A DNA stretch of 64,000 nt from Clonostachys chloroleuca (lineage: Eukaryota; Ascomycota; Sordariomycetes; Hypocreales; Bionectriaceae), in the NCBI GenBank assembly GCA_037952775.1, contig JBANAY010000004.1:9796001-9860000 (forward strand), given 5' to 3'. Position numbers and translations under genes: made by a program. This document shows positions 20,776-32,013 of this stretch, piece by piece. The notes beneath the pieces were generated by a model. That model made no database searches. It was not told the DNA's origin and was given only the letters and a program-made list of their open reading frames with translations. Numbering within the stretch: the first letter of the stretch is position 1; the number at the start of each line of letters is the position of its first letter.

Positions 20776-22598
20776 TCATGCCGGCTGCAGTAACATTCCT
20801 GCCCAGATGATCACATGCCCTTCTGACATTTCCTGAAAAGGGAGAGATGGTGATAGGACCATCTGAGGGTCGTTACCACCCATATCCGCACGTAGGGACC
20901 TCGCTAGAAGGCTGGCTTGTCCGATCCCCATGTTTTTCCCAATCCAGTCCAAACACTTGACCAAGTATGCTCTACTTGCTGCAGACACGATGTGACAGCT
21001 CGCGGTAGCGTAAAGAGGGTGAAGAAGTAGTAGGCCGCTGACAGGTTTGGTCTTGATATCCCAAGGTTGCTTGCCTGCACTGGCTCGCTGCACGTACCCT
21101 CCAACATCCGGTGTCAAGTGGTAAGGAATGGAGGCAACGATGGCAGCCACAAGAGCTGAGGCACGGAGGGCGAGGTCAGAGATTGGGGTATGGTCTGAGC
21201 GGATGAGCGCAACCCTCATGATCATGTCGAGGAGCATGATGTGGGATTTGCGGTATGTGTTCCAAACTCCAGCAACGTAATCTACAGTCGTCCTGGATTA
21301 GTGCCTTTCTTCCATCTTGTGAAGAGTTGAGAGCACACTCACGGTCATAATAGTCATCCACTTGTCCGCTGTGACAGAAATCGTAGCTCGACTGCACAGC
21401 GGTCTCCGGCGAGAGTGAGCCAAGAGGTACCGGTTTCCAGATATCCATCTGGGAAGAAGCCCAATGAGAGAAGGCCAAATCCATCTCAGCCGCCTCCGCA
21501 GCAATTAGAGAAAGCTCCTCTAAATTCGGGAATGCTTGGGCCAAGATATCCTGGGCATGATAGTATAGTTGGCCAAATTTGACCAAGATCTGGTCCAGAG
21601 CTGTGAGACTTCCGTGAGAGATTGGGGCGCACAGTATGCCTTGGGTTTCGTTTCGCTACTCGCATTAACAATATGAGACCCAAGCTCTTTCTTTTGGGTT
21701 GATTAAAAGAAGGATGAAGGTAACATACTAGTGGGGCTTTCAAAAGAAGGGAATTGCCCATCTGGAAGATGCGGACACCAGTCTTGAGATCAATAGGCGA
21801 GACCCCCGTTTGTAGCAACGCACAGACGCCTCGGACATGGGCTTGATGGTTGGCTGGATGCGCGTCCGAGCTGAAAATGATCTGATTCCAGACGTTTCAC
21901 CCTGTGAGCTGGGCTCCAGCACATTTGTAATTGTCGGGTGCCGTACCTCATAGAGACCTAGAAGCACTGCGGTGTACAGTGTCTCGATGGAAACATCTGA
22001 TTCCCCCGATGATAAAAGAGTTTGCTGATAAGTTCGTAGCAATTCCCCATAGCATACCTCGGCATATTCTAGGAGTTCTTTGTGACCTTGCTTCCTTGCC
22101 ACGTTGGCGAGGGCGACTAGCTTGGCGGACTGCACCAACGGACTGCTCGGACCCAGGGCCTCCAAGATATTCTGCATACCATCCAAGAAGCCACGGGATA
22201 ATGCTCTATCCGAGGCCTCGACGACGAAGTCTGATATGAACATCTCAACTGCGGTTCCTTCGAGCACCGAGTAACTGGGTATGTGCCCGCTAAGCTTCGC
22301 GGGCTGGTAGTGACGAAATAGCAACGTGCCTTCATCCTTGAATCCGGAACAAGTCCGACGGGCTTTGACACATCTGGTACAGGCTTATATTATCACAGTC
22401 AGGAGGAAAGGTCAGAGTGGAAGGAGGTATGTTACAAGGTGCATGTCGGGGAACGGAGTTTACCGGGCGAACCCCATCGCACTGTAGGATCGTCAGCTAT
22501 CCAATCAGGTCCATCGGCATATCGTAATAGGCTTCACATACCTTTTTGTGCCGCTTCTTGCATGCCTCGCACCCCCGCGAGACGCCGTAATTCACCAT
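20776..22598 (-). CDS. Zn2Cys6 transcription factor, possible frameshift in the zinc cluster
   Basis: Nuclear fungal regulator. The start at 22598 gives MVNYGVSRGCEACKKRHKK, then an intron, then CDGVRP: the first half of a Zn2Cys6 cluster (C-x2-C-x6-C). The second half (CTRCVKARRTC) follows the next intron. Joining the canonical sites (GTAAAC donor, ATAAG acceptor) leaves it one base out of frame with CDGVRP, so there is either a one-base deletion or an unusual splice. Downstream exons encode the regulatory domain of the fungal-specific type (SDFVVEASDRALSRGF; HPANHQAHVRGVCALLQTG; YYHAQDILAQAFPNLEELSL) and end with EGHVIIWAGMLLQPA at 20776. It is transcribed away from the MFS transporter at 22979, with 380 bp between the two starts, so it probably regulates that transporter. 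Confidence 0.8.
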
Positions 22599-22903
22599 GG
22601 TGATGTGCGATGAAGGAACTGGAAATAACGGCCGGGACGTCCAGTGGCTGTCGTTGTCTTAACATTCGTCCTGTTTAGGTTAGCTTTGAGCAGGTGGAAA
22701 TCCTTACCCCTTTAGGAAACCGTTGCGCGCTTGTCACCAGCAGTATGAGACTTAGGTACGGGAGTGTTGATAGCTTGCGTGACGTTCAATGAGGCCCATT
22801 GGTTCGATTTGAAGGAATGGGTTCTTCGATATTTCGGACTTAGCGACTAATTCCATTCGCGAATTAAATGATGAAATTGCAAAGTTTTGTTGATTAAAGA
22901 TGG

Positions 22904-22910
22904 TATATAA
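22904..22910 (+). promoter_or_regulatory. TATA box of the 22979 transporter
   Basis: TATATAA lies about 70 bp before the ATG of the MFS gene within the shared divergent promoter (22599-22978). Confidence 0.45.
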
Positions 22911-22978
22911 CGAACGCCTGGTAGGCTACATTGACCATTACTTGCCTTCATAACATCTAACCTTCTGATCATCTCATT

Positions 22979-24664
22979 ATGGCCTTTCTCAGGGAAACAT
23001 GTGCTGGATCAGCCATTAGAACACTGACCAAGAGCGCTTTACTCAGGTTCCCTGATGAACGAAGCGGCTTCACTCTCCCTGAAGTGTATATAACTGACGC
23101 ACGTCCTATTAGCACCGATAGCCCACATATCGAGGGAGCGAAGCACGAAGCCCAAGTTCTTGTGTCCTGGTACTCAGACAATGATACCGAAAACCCTCAG
23201 AACTGGTCCTCCGCTAAGAAGACCTGGGTCTCAACTCTTCTCTTCGCGTACACCTTCACCGCTTACCTCGGCTCTTCCATATACACTGCGAGCATTCCCG
23301 GAATCATCGATGAGTTCGGTGTGAGCCAGACTGTCGCCTCACTCGGCCTATCCCTCTACGTCGCAGCCTACGGGATTGCACCGATGATCCTTGCTCCGCT
23401 ATCTGAGATACCTGCCATCGGTAGAAATCCCCCTTACAGTATCACCTTCGCTCTTTTCGCACTGCTCTGCATCGCGATGCCACTGGTTGAAAACTTCGCT
23501 GGCCTTCTTATTCTGCGATTCCTCCTCGGATTGCTCTCTTCTCCTGCTCTTGCTACCGGTGGTGCAAGCTATGGGGACTTCTTTGGGCCTGAGCAGATGC
23601 AATATGTCATCGTACTCTGGGGTGGAGGAGCAACCCTAGCACCAGTAAGTACCCATCTCCCTGGTATCAAACTTACCGCTGACTTGAAATCTTCATAGGC
23701 ATTAGGTCCTCTCGTGGCCGGTTTTGCGGTCGAGAAGATGGGCTGGCGTTGGAGTGCCTGGGAAATGCTGTGGTTGTCCGCACCTATTGCCATTCTCATG
23801 GTGTTCACGCTCCCCGAAACCTCCAGAGATACGATTCTCCTTAAGCGAGCGAGGCGGCTCCGCAAGCTCACGGGCCGCCACGATCTGGTTTCCGAATCCG
23901 AGGTTCGACAGAAGGAGAAGACACCCCGGGAGATCACTTTCGATGCCCTCATCAAACCTTGGGAGATCAACGCCTTGGATCCGGCGGTGCTGTTCACGAC
24001 GGTGTACATGGCTCTGACGTATGGGATATACTACTCCTTTTTCGAGTCCTTTCCCCTCGTGTTTCGGGACTTGTACGGATTCGGGCTGGGCGAGATTGGA
24101 TTGGCTTTCTTGTCTATCTTGACGGGGCTCGCTGTTGCGGTTATTCTGCTCTTGCTGTACATCCGCTTTATCTCTCCTCGGAGGTTGGCGAAGCTGGATC
24201 CTGTGCCTCCTGAGGCTCGTATCTGGCCAGGTCTATGGGCGACATTCCTTATTCCTGTCGGTCTCTTTCTATACGGTCAGTCGACAGCATCATACATTTC
24301 ACGAAACACTGGATCTAACGGAATTCTAGCTTGGACCGCGAGGGAGTCCATTCACTGGATAGTCTGTATGACCGGGGTAGCTATCAGCATGTGCGGCGTC
24401 TTCATCATCACGCAATGCATGTTCATCTACCTGCCCTTTACATACCCGCGGTATGTGGGCTCTCTGTTCGCGGCTAATGGGTGTGCGAGGGGTCTCTTCG
24501 CTGCCGGTGCCGTGCTCTTCTCCCCGCCTATGTTCAACGGCCTGGGCGGTGTATCTGGTGGCGTGAGTCTGCTGGCTGGGTGCAGTGTGGTGTGTATCCT
24601 TGGGATGTTTGGGCTCTACTTCTACGGGGAGACGATGAGGAAGAGGAGTCGATTTGCGGAATAA
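22979..24664 (+). CDS. MFS drug/polyamine-type exporter (DHA1)
   Basis: Twelve-helix proton antiporter of the DHA1 type, which exports drugs, polyamines or small metabolites across the plasma membrane. Three exons are supported: 22979-23644, 23699-24275 and 24330-24664. Both introns are 54 bp, a multiple of three, and the second reads through without a stop; removing it restores FLYAWTARESIHWIV. Landmarks: NPQNWSSAKKTWVSTLL at the entry to helix 1, LAPLSEIPAIGRNPPY (motif A region), ILRFLLGLLSSPALATGGAS, and PRYVGSLFAANGCARGLFAAG near the end. The ATG at 22979 follows a TATA box. It is divergent from the Zn2Cys6 regulator, a common arrangement for regulator-controlled exporters. The frame is intact although transposon DNA begins 400 bp downstream. 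Confidence 0.88.
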
Positions 24665-25079
24665 TGGCGTTGAAATGAGCTGGCCAGTGTGTGGCGATGG
24701 GAACTGTGGTTGTACCAAAACACAGCGACCGTCGAGTTGAGACGCTGGTACGTTTGGAGGGCTATGCGCTGGGTGCATGGAGCTTTGTACACCACCTAGA
24801 CCTAAAGAACGTCGCCAATCGAGGAGAAGTTTCCTGTTTTCTATGTCAGATGCAGTCACCGACCCCGGATGTATACAACAGAGCACTTTAGCCCTTACGC
24901 CTTAAAGTGTTTGAAGTTTACCAGGACTCTGCTCTGCCGTTTCAATCCCGCTATGATAGACAGCCTACAAGGGCGGAGGCGAGCACGGAGAGTGTCATCC
25001 CTCAGTGACACTCATCCCGACGCCCAGTCCTAGCCCCATTGCATGACTATCATCCCTTTCACCCGAATAATACTATAGA
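24665..25079. other. transporter 3-prime flank up to the AT-rich boundary
   Basis: Base composition is normal to about 25070 and then turns abruptly AT-rich. No gene seen. Confidence 0.5.
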
Positions 25080-26099
25080 CAAAAGAGATATTATCTTTAT
25101 ATATTTATAATTAAATTATCTATACTTCTTTAGATATTAGCTCTTATTAGATAGTAACTACTAAGGGAATATAAGAATAGAAGAGAGCTTATTGGCTTAG
25201 TTAGCTAAAACTAATTATATATAGAAGAAACTAGCTATAGATTATACTTTAAAATTAGCTTTAGTAAGCAGTCTCTTCCTTCTCTTTAGTAGCTACTTAT
25301 CTATTATATTCTACTTAACTCTTCTCTCTCTATTTTACTAGATACTATTATTAGATACTTGAACTATAGTCTTTAGCTTAATTTTACCCTCTGTTAATAT
25401 TCCTCTATCTTTATATTTATCTAAGAATACTCCCTTAGTAGAATAGTATATTAGATATTATAATAAAGTATATATAATAGCTATAGATTTACTTTTATAG
25501 AATTAATATATACTAATAATTTCTCTATACTATTAACTGATTGAGCTTTTTACTCTATACCTGCTAATTATTTATCTATCTATATATAAAGTAAATAGAG
25601 ATAAAGTAAATAGCTTAATTCTTAATACTTTACTAACTTATCTTTTTCTACTATTAATATATTTCTATTCTCTCTATAATTAGCTTTTCTAAGTTTTTTA
25701 AATTATTTAGAAAGTAGAATTTAAAAACTTATTCTATATTTACTTATTAACTATATCTATTTAGATATACTCTAATTAGTTATATTCTAATCTACTCTAA
25801 ATCTCTATTTAATATAAGTTATCTAATATTATATAGTATAACTAATTATATATAAATAGATATTAGATTAATATTAAATCTATATTATTTCTAATAAAAA
25901 ATATTCTATAGCTATAAATATATATTATACTTATAGAAATAAATTATTTAATAATCTTAAATAACTAACTTTTCTTATTTCTAAATATATATAATTTTAA
26001 ATTTAATTAAAATAAATTCTAATATATTTTAATCTAATTTAAATAATATTCTAATCTAAATATAATTAAAAAATATAAAGTTTAAATAATTAATTTTTA

Positions 26100-27695
26100 A
26101 AAATTATTTTTATTCTAATTATCTTAATATAATATATAATATACTAAAACTATAAGTTATATATTAAGCTATAGTAGATCTATATAAGAGAGTAATTATT
26201 CTTAAGATATAATATTTATTTAAACTTATTTTAATTCTCTATAAATTTCTATAGTAATAGTTATAAATAATAGATTATATAAAATAATAAACTAAGTAGA
26301 TATAGCTACTAGATCTATAATATTAAGAGTAATTTTATTATTATTGTTGAAATTACAGTGGCCTACAAGGTGTATTAGGCCTTGAGACCGCTATAACTAG
26401 CAGCAGTGGAAATTTTAGCTTCTAACTTATAGCGAACACTCCTCTATAACTTAGTCAAACTTCACACTAGAAAGTCGGTTTATAGTGCATTTTATAGCGT
26501 AAAAGGATCTTATTTTGGTGAGAGGAACCGGAAAAATATACCAATTTCTCTCATAGGTCTACCGACTAAAAACTACTCTAAAACCCGCTACAGCAGCTTC
26601 CCGGGCTACTTTTGATTTTCCGTAAAATTCATTACTATAGGAAATCTAAAAAATCGACTTACAACTACCAAACCATAAGATAGATATATATAACCTTTTT
26701 AAGACCCACTTTTATCTGAAAGAGCTAGTTAAGCTGATTAGTTAAGTATAGATATTAGATATCTTATCTTTAAAGCTGAAAGAGATATCTAAGATCTAAG
26801 GTCTAGTCTAGGGTAGGTTGGTTATAGGGTAGCTTGGGTATAGGTTAGGCTACTAGAAGTTACTCAGATTTTTTCCTGAATTTTCTAGACCCTTATTTAG
26901 GCTAATATAGCCTAATAACCTATAAATAACGCTGCTGACGCTCCTAGCCCTAAAGAGGAACTGGAGCCTGCTAAGCCGTAGCGGTCATAGCGGCCTGTAG
27001 CCACTGACCCACAGTGGCTGCAACCGCTATTGGCTCGTGATCGTAGTCGCTATCGGATAGCGGTCTCAATCGCTATTGGCTAGCTGTTACAGGGGATAGC
27101 GATCGCTAACAGTTAGTGGTTGCGACCGCTAGAGGTTAGTGGTTGCAACCGCTAACTTATAGCGATACGGTCACTAACTTATAGTGGCTATAGTCTCTCA
27201 ATTCAACAATTATAAGTAGGTTTTTAACTAATTAGAGGAATATATTATAAATATATTTAGTAAATAGCTATATTAAATTACCTTAGATAACTATTATTAT
27301 TATTTTAAGAGTTTTATTAAAAGTATTAATTAAATTCTAAGAGATTAGAATATCTATATTAAATATTATAACTATTTAAGATATCTAATAATTAATTAAT
27401 TAAGTAATTAATAATAAGAATATAATTAATTAATTAATTATAATAAGTACTTACTTTAAGTTAAAAAGAAAAAGCAGTTATTATTATTAGATAATAAGCT
27501 TCCCCCCTTAGGGGCTATAGCTATAGCCGGGGTATTTATATATCTAGCTGTATTATATAAATACCTTCTATTACTAGAGTTTTTATAAGATTAATATCTA
27601 TACCTAGGCTAAAAGTATAATATTTTAATTTTATTTTATAATATTAAAGGTTTAGATATAGATTACTAATTATATTCTTAAAAAATATATATTAG
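26100..27695 (+). repeat. left arm of a large inverted repeat (interrupted by element X)
   Basis: Segments 26100-26345 and 27208-27695 together match, in reverse complement, 28643-29350. Matching phrases include the stretch around TATATTAAGCTATAGTAGATC on the left and its complement near 29290 on the right, and the GGGGCTATAGCTATAGC region near 27510 against 28800. Element X interrupts the left arm only. The identity of the underlying element is unknown. Confidence 0.75.
26346..27207 (+). mobile_element. element X, copy 1 (862 bp, inserted in left arm)
   Basis: Begins GTTGAAATTACAGTGG and ends TCTCTCAATTCAAC, so the ends form a short imperfect inverted repeat (GTTGAA/TTCAAC). The uninterrupted right arm shows the empty site. 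No coding capacity. The right-hand third (about 26980-27200) is packed with short palindromic phrases of the type TAGCGGTTGCAACCGCTA. The interior is less RIP-damaged than its surroundings. I interpret it as a non-autonomous DNA transposon. Confidence 0.65.
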
Positions 27696-27864
27696 TATAA
27701 TAAGTAGCTAATAGTGCTCGGTTAGTAGACTATTAGCTGTTAAGGCTCTGTAGTAGACCTAGGTTATAGGTAATATAAAGGGGTATAACTGCTATTGAAT
27801 AGTGATTATAGTAGATCTTTTTAGCCTAATAGTTAACTAGCTAGCTCTCAGAACCCCTTCCTAT
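27696..27864 (+). mobile_element. element Z, copy 1 (~170 bp)
   Basis: Small GC-richer repeat ending in TTAACTAGCTAGCTCTCAGA and ACCCCTTCCTAT. An inverted copy lies at 28177-28345. It interrupts the inner end of the left arm. No coding capacity; MITE-like. Confidence 0.6.
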
Positions 27865-27929
27865 AATTAGATTATATATTATCTAATTTTAGAAAATATT
27901 TTTATTTATAGTAAAACTAATAAAAAAAA

Positions 27930-28400
27930 TAGATTATTTAAAAAAATAATTTTAAATAGAGAAATAATATTTATTTCTAAGTTTTAATAATTATTTATAG
28001 TATAAATAAATATTAAATATAAGTTTTTAATAGCTTATTATCTTTAGAATAATAAACAAATAAAATAATTAAATATAATTAGAATTTATTTAATAAAAAA
28101 TAAAAGAATATTATAATAAAAAAAAAGATTAAAAAAACTAATATTAAAAAAAGAAAATAAAATCTATTTATTTATAATAGGAAGGGGTTCTGAGAGCTAG
28201 CTAGTTAACTATTAGGCTAAAAAGATCTGCTATAACTACTATTTAATAGCAGTTATACCCCTTTATATTACCTATAACCTAGGCCTGCTACAGGGCTTTA
28301 GCAGCTAATAGTCTACTAATTAGATACTATTAGCTATTATTATATTATTTTTTATAAAAATATTATAATATTATAATTAAATAATAAATTAAATTTTTTT
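27930..28400 (+). mobile_element. Ty3/gypsy integrase relic, interrupted by element Z
   Basis: RIP-damaged plus-strand text around 27985-28095 keeps the spacing of the gypsy integrase catalytic core end, with recognisable IAYYL and KQIK pieces where family members have a HPQ-type and QTERLN-type motif. It continues in an LKKLILKKENKIYL-like stretch to 28176. After element Z copy 2 the same reading resumes briefly (28346-28400). Many stops; non-functional. Confidence 0.55.
28177..28345 (-). mobile_element. element Z, copy 2 (~170 bp)
   Basis: Inverted copy of 27696-27864, starting ATAGGAAGGGGTTCTGAGAG. It is inserted inside the gypsy integrase relic, so it moved after that retroelement was in place. 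Confidence 0.6.
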
Positions 28401-28459
28401 TATTAGTTTTACTATAAATAAGAATATATCCTAAGATCAGATAATATATAATCTAATAT

Positions 28460-28637
28460 TGTTGGAAGGACTTCCTTAGCATATGCTGTTGGATAGGTTC
28501 TGTTATATTCTGTGTATGTTCTTTCTAGCTAGCTAGCTGGCCTACGGGCGCGTGGCCCGGGGTTAAATAGAGGCTGGAGCGGTCACGTGGTTAGGCCACG
28601 TGATCGCAAGAGCCCTGACTAACTAGCTATCCCGACA
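28460..28637. mobile_element. solo LTR-like insertion, 178 bp, with 5-bp target duplication
   Basis: Starts TGTTGGAAGG and ends CTATCCCGACA, giving TG...CA termini with an imperfect 6-bp inverted end (TGTTGG/CCGACA). It is flanked on both sides by AATAT (28455-28459 and 28638-28642), a perfect 5-bp target site duplication. Unlike everything around it, it keeps a normal GC content with intact CpA and TpG sites, so it inserted after the block was RIP-mutated or escaped RIP. It contains a TTAAATA promoter-like box and a CACGTG palindrome pair. A solo LTR is the simplest reading; a small non-autonomous element (TRIM/MITE) is the alternative. Confidence 0.75.
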
Positions 28638-28642
28638 AATAT

Positions 28643-29356
28643 ATATTTTTTAAGAATATAATTAGTAGTTTATATCTGAATCTTTAATACTATAAGATAA
28701 AGTTAAAATATTATATTTTTAGCCTGGGTATAGGTATTAATCTTATAAAAACTCTAGTAATAGGAGGTATTTATATAGCTAGATATATAAATAACCCAGC
28801 TATAGCTATAGCCCTTAAAGAGGGAAACTTATTATCTAATAATAATAACTATATTTCCTTTCTAACTTAAAGCTTATTATAATTAATTAATTAATTATAT
28901 CTTACTATTAATTACTTAATTAATTAATTACTAGATATCTAGTAAGTATTTAAATAGCTATAATATCTGATATAAATATTCTAATCTCTTAGAATCTGGT
29001 TAATACTTCTAATAAGACTCTTAAAGTAATAATAATAATTATCTAAGGTAATTTAATATAGCTATTTACTAAATATATTTATAATATATCCCTCTAATTA
29101 GTTAAAGGCCTACTTATAGTAATAAAGCTACTCTTAGTATTATAGATCCAGCAGCTATATCTACTTTATCTATTACTTTATACAGCCTACTACCTGTAAC
29201 TATTACTATAGGAACTTATAGAGAATTAAGATAAGCTCGAGTAAATACTATCTATATCTTAAGAACAGCTACCCTCTTATATAGATCTACTATAGCTTAA
29301 TATATAACTTATAGTTTCAGTATATTATATACTATATTAAGATAATTAGAGTAGAA
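28643..29356 (-). repeat. right arm of the large inverted repeat
   Basis: Reverse complement of the left arm without the X insertion, so it shows the pre-insertion state of that site near 29110. The retroelement relic and Z copies occupy the space between the arms. Confidence 0.75.
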
Positions 29357-30267
29357 GTTGTTAAATTGAGAGACTATAGCCACTATAAGTTAGTGACCGT
29401 ATCGCTATAAGTTAGCGGTTGCAACCACTAACCTCTAGCGGTCGCAACCACTAACTGTTAGCGATCGTAGCCACTGACTGTTAGCGATCATAGCCACTAA
29501 CTGTTAGCGATCGCTATCCCCTGTAACAGCTAGCCAATAGCGATTGAGACCGCTATCCGATAGCAACTACGATCACTAGCCAATAGCGGTTGCAGCCACT
29601 GTAGGTCAGTGGCTACAGGCCGCTATGACCGCTACAGCTTAGCGGGCTCCAGTTCCTCTTTAGGGCTAGGAGCGTCAGCAGTATTATTTATAGGTTATTA
29701 GGCTATATTAGCCTAAATAAGGGTCTAGAAAATTCAGGAAAAATCTAAGTAACTTCTAGTAGCCTAACCTATACCTAAGCTACCCTATAACCAACCTACC
29801 CTAGACTAGATCTTAGATCTTAGATATCTCCTTTAGCTTTTAAAGATAAGATATCTAATATCTATACTTAACTGATCAGCTTAACTAGCTCTTTTAGATA
29901 AAAGTAGGTCTTAAAAAGGTTATATATATCTGTCTTATAGTTTAGTAGTTATAAGTTGATTTTTTAAATTTCCTATAGTAATAAATTTTGCAGAAAATTA
30001 AAAGTAGCTCGGGAAGCTGCTATAGCGGGTTTTAGAGTAGTTTTTAGTCAGTAGACCTATAAGAGAAATTAGTATATTTTTCCGGTTCCTCTTACTGAAA
30101 TAAGATTCTTTTATACTATAAAATATACTATAAACTGACTTTCTAGTATAAAATTTAACTAAGTTATAGAGGAGTATTTACTATAAGTTAGAAGCTAAAT
30201 TTTCTGCTACTGCTAGTTATAGCGGTCTTAAGGCCTAATATACCTTGTAGGCTACTGTAATTTCAAC
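29357..30267 (-). mobile_element. element X, copy 2 (~910 bp, inverted)
   Basis: Runs from GTTGTTAAATTGAGAG to TAATTTCAAC and matches copy 1 in reverse complement over its length. It is more RIP-altered in the arm proximal to 30267. It abuts the gypsy pol relic that resumes at about 30275, so it seems to be inserted within that retroelement. Confidence 0.65.
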
Positions 30268-30274
30268 AGAATAA

Positions 30275-30720
30275 AGAAATATTATAATAAAATAAGATTA
30301 AAGGAACTAATTTTAAAGGAGGGAGATAAAGTATATCTACTCTATAAAAATATTATAATAATATAACTAAGTAATAAATTAGATTATAAAAAACTTAAAC
30401 TATTTAAAATTAAGAATAAAAAATCAGATACTAACTATAAACTATTACTACTAGATATAATATATATCTATCTAGTTTTTTATATCTTATTACTTAAAAA
30501 AGTATTAGAAAATACTCTAGATTAAGATTATCTAATTAAAATCTATAAAGAAAAATATAAACTAGAAAAAATACTAAAAAAGAAAGTTAGAAATAGATAA
30601 ATATTCTACTTTATTAAATAGAAGGGGTATACTAATAATAATAATACCTAGGAACCTACTAGATATCTAAAGAACTACTAGAGGCTTATCTAATAGTATT
30701 ACTAGGCCTAGAAATATCTA
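30275..30720 (+). mobile_element. Ty3/gypsy pol C-terminus with chromodomain, RIP-inactivated
   Basis: Plus-strand reading from 30275 shows the integrase C-terminal segment (LKELILKEGDKVYLLYKNI, then KLDYKKLKLFKI) followed, at about 30530-30690, by the end of a chromodomain: FYFIK, stop, KGY and then a stop before EPTRYLKN. Both stops are TAG exactly where chromodomains have conserved tryptophans (TGG), a textbook RIP change. This marks a chromodomain-containing gypsy element (chromovirus) on the plus strand. Non-functional. Sequence from 30720 to about 31365 is its 3-prime non-coding part and unassigned RIP DNA. Confidence 0.75.
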
Positions 30721-31369
30721 TTCTAATAAACTAAGAAGGAGAAAGTTCTATACTCTCTTAAAGAAATACTAAATTAATCTTAATCTCTAAGAATATAGAT
30801 TTAGATAAAGAAGTAACTTCTAAGGAAGAAGCTATCTTACAGGCTATCTCTTCTACCTCCTTCTATTTAATATACTTAAACTTCTTAATACTATTAATAC
30901 TATAGGATACTACTTATATTATTTTATCGAGCTATAATTTCTTCTATTAATAAAAATATTAAATCTTTATATCTATAAGCTAGTATTACTCTTCTACTAT
31001 CTCGAGCTCTAATTTAAGTTTTCTATATTAATTAGTAATCTAATATAGCTAGCTAGAAGTTAGATCTTAGATATTATAATAAGCTTAATTATTTTTAATA
31101 TAGTAAAAATACTATAATAAAAACCTCTCAGATCTAAAATACTTATAGCTATATATCTTATAATAGCTATACTCTATCTTTATTATAAAAGGATTAAGTA
31201 AGATAATATTAATTAAAGAGTTATACTAAACAGTCTTCTTATAAAGAGGTTTCTATATATAGTTAGATATTATTTAAGGAAATATAAGGGAATAATAGGA
31301 GGAAGTTAGTATATATACTAACTAGGCTACTAAATCTGGTCTTAAGGATATAACTAATAGAGAGGGGAT

Positions 31370-31757
31370 ATTATATTATAAATTTAATTAATATATACTA
31401 TTATATATAGACCCTACCTTTTCCTACTAATTATACCTAGATTATTCAGATCTTATAATAATTCTTATAATTCTTAAATCCAGATTATTACTAAGTATTA
31501 ATAATCCCCTAGTATATATATATATTTATTTTACTAGATAGAATACTCTTTCAGATAGTTATTAATATAGTTATAACTTTACTATAATATTATCTATATA
31601 TCTATTATTACTAGCTCTATAATACTTATATATTAACAGTAATTTATATTATACAGCCTAAGATAACCTGATCGTACTACTCAGAATAATACTCTGATTA
31701 GTTCAACCCCGACCTACCCTAGACCCCTATCCAGTATAAGTTAACCAACCATCACAG
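31370..31757 (+). mobile_element. probable 3-prime LTR of the gypsy relic
   Basis: A purine tract AGAGAGGGGA at about 31360 precedes this segment and it ends in AACCATCACA, consistent with a polypurine tract and an LTR end in CA. The 5-prime boundary is blurred by RIP and no second LTR was matched, so this is tentative. Confidence 0.4.
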
Positions 31758-32013
31758 GAAAGCTATTATAGTAGGTTTTAGAGTAGTTTTTAGTTAGTAG
31801 ATCTATAAGAGAAATTAATAGATTTTTCTAGTTCCTCTTACTAAAATAAGATTCTTTTATACTATAAAATATACTATAAACTAACTTTCTAGTATAAAAT
31901 TTAACTAAGTTATAGAGGAGTATTTACTATAAGTTAGAAGTTAAAACTTCTGCTACTGCTAGTTATAGCAGTCTCAAGGCCTAATACACCTTGTAGACCA
32001 CTGTAATTTTAAT
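31758..32013 (-). mobile_element. element X, copy 3 (truncated, 256 bp)
   Basis: Matches the terminal 256 bp of copy 2 (about 30012-30267), including GGTTTTAGAGTAGTTTTTAG and CACTGTAATTTTAAT. It is cut off on its left exactly where the gypsy LTR ends, which suggests the retroelement inserted into an X element. Confidence 0.65.

Noticed and set aside
20776..24664. Secondary-metabolite cluster
   Set aside because: Regulator and exporter are present, but no PKS, NRPS, terpene cyclase or tailoring set is in the window.
26930..27207. Clustered short palindromes as a CRISPR array
   Set aside because: Irregular spacing, eukaryotic setting and location inside a repeated element rule this out.
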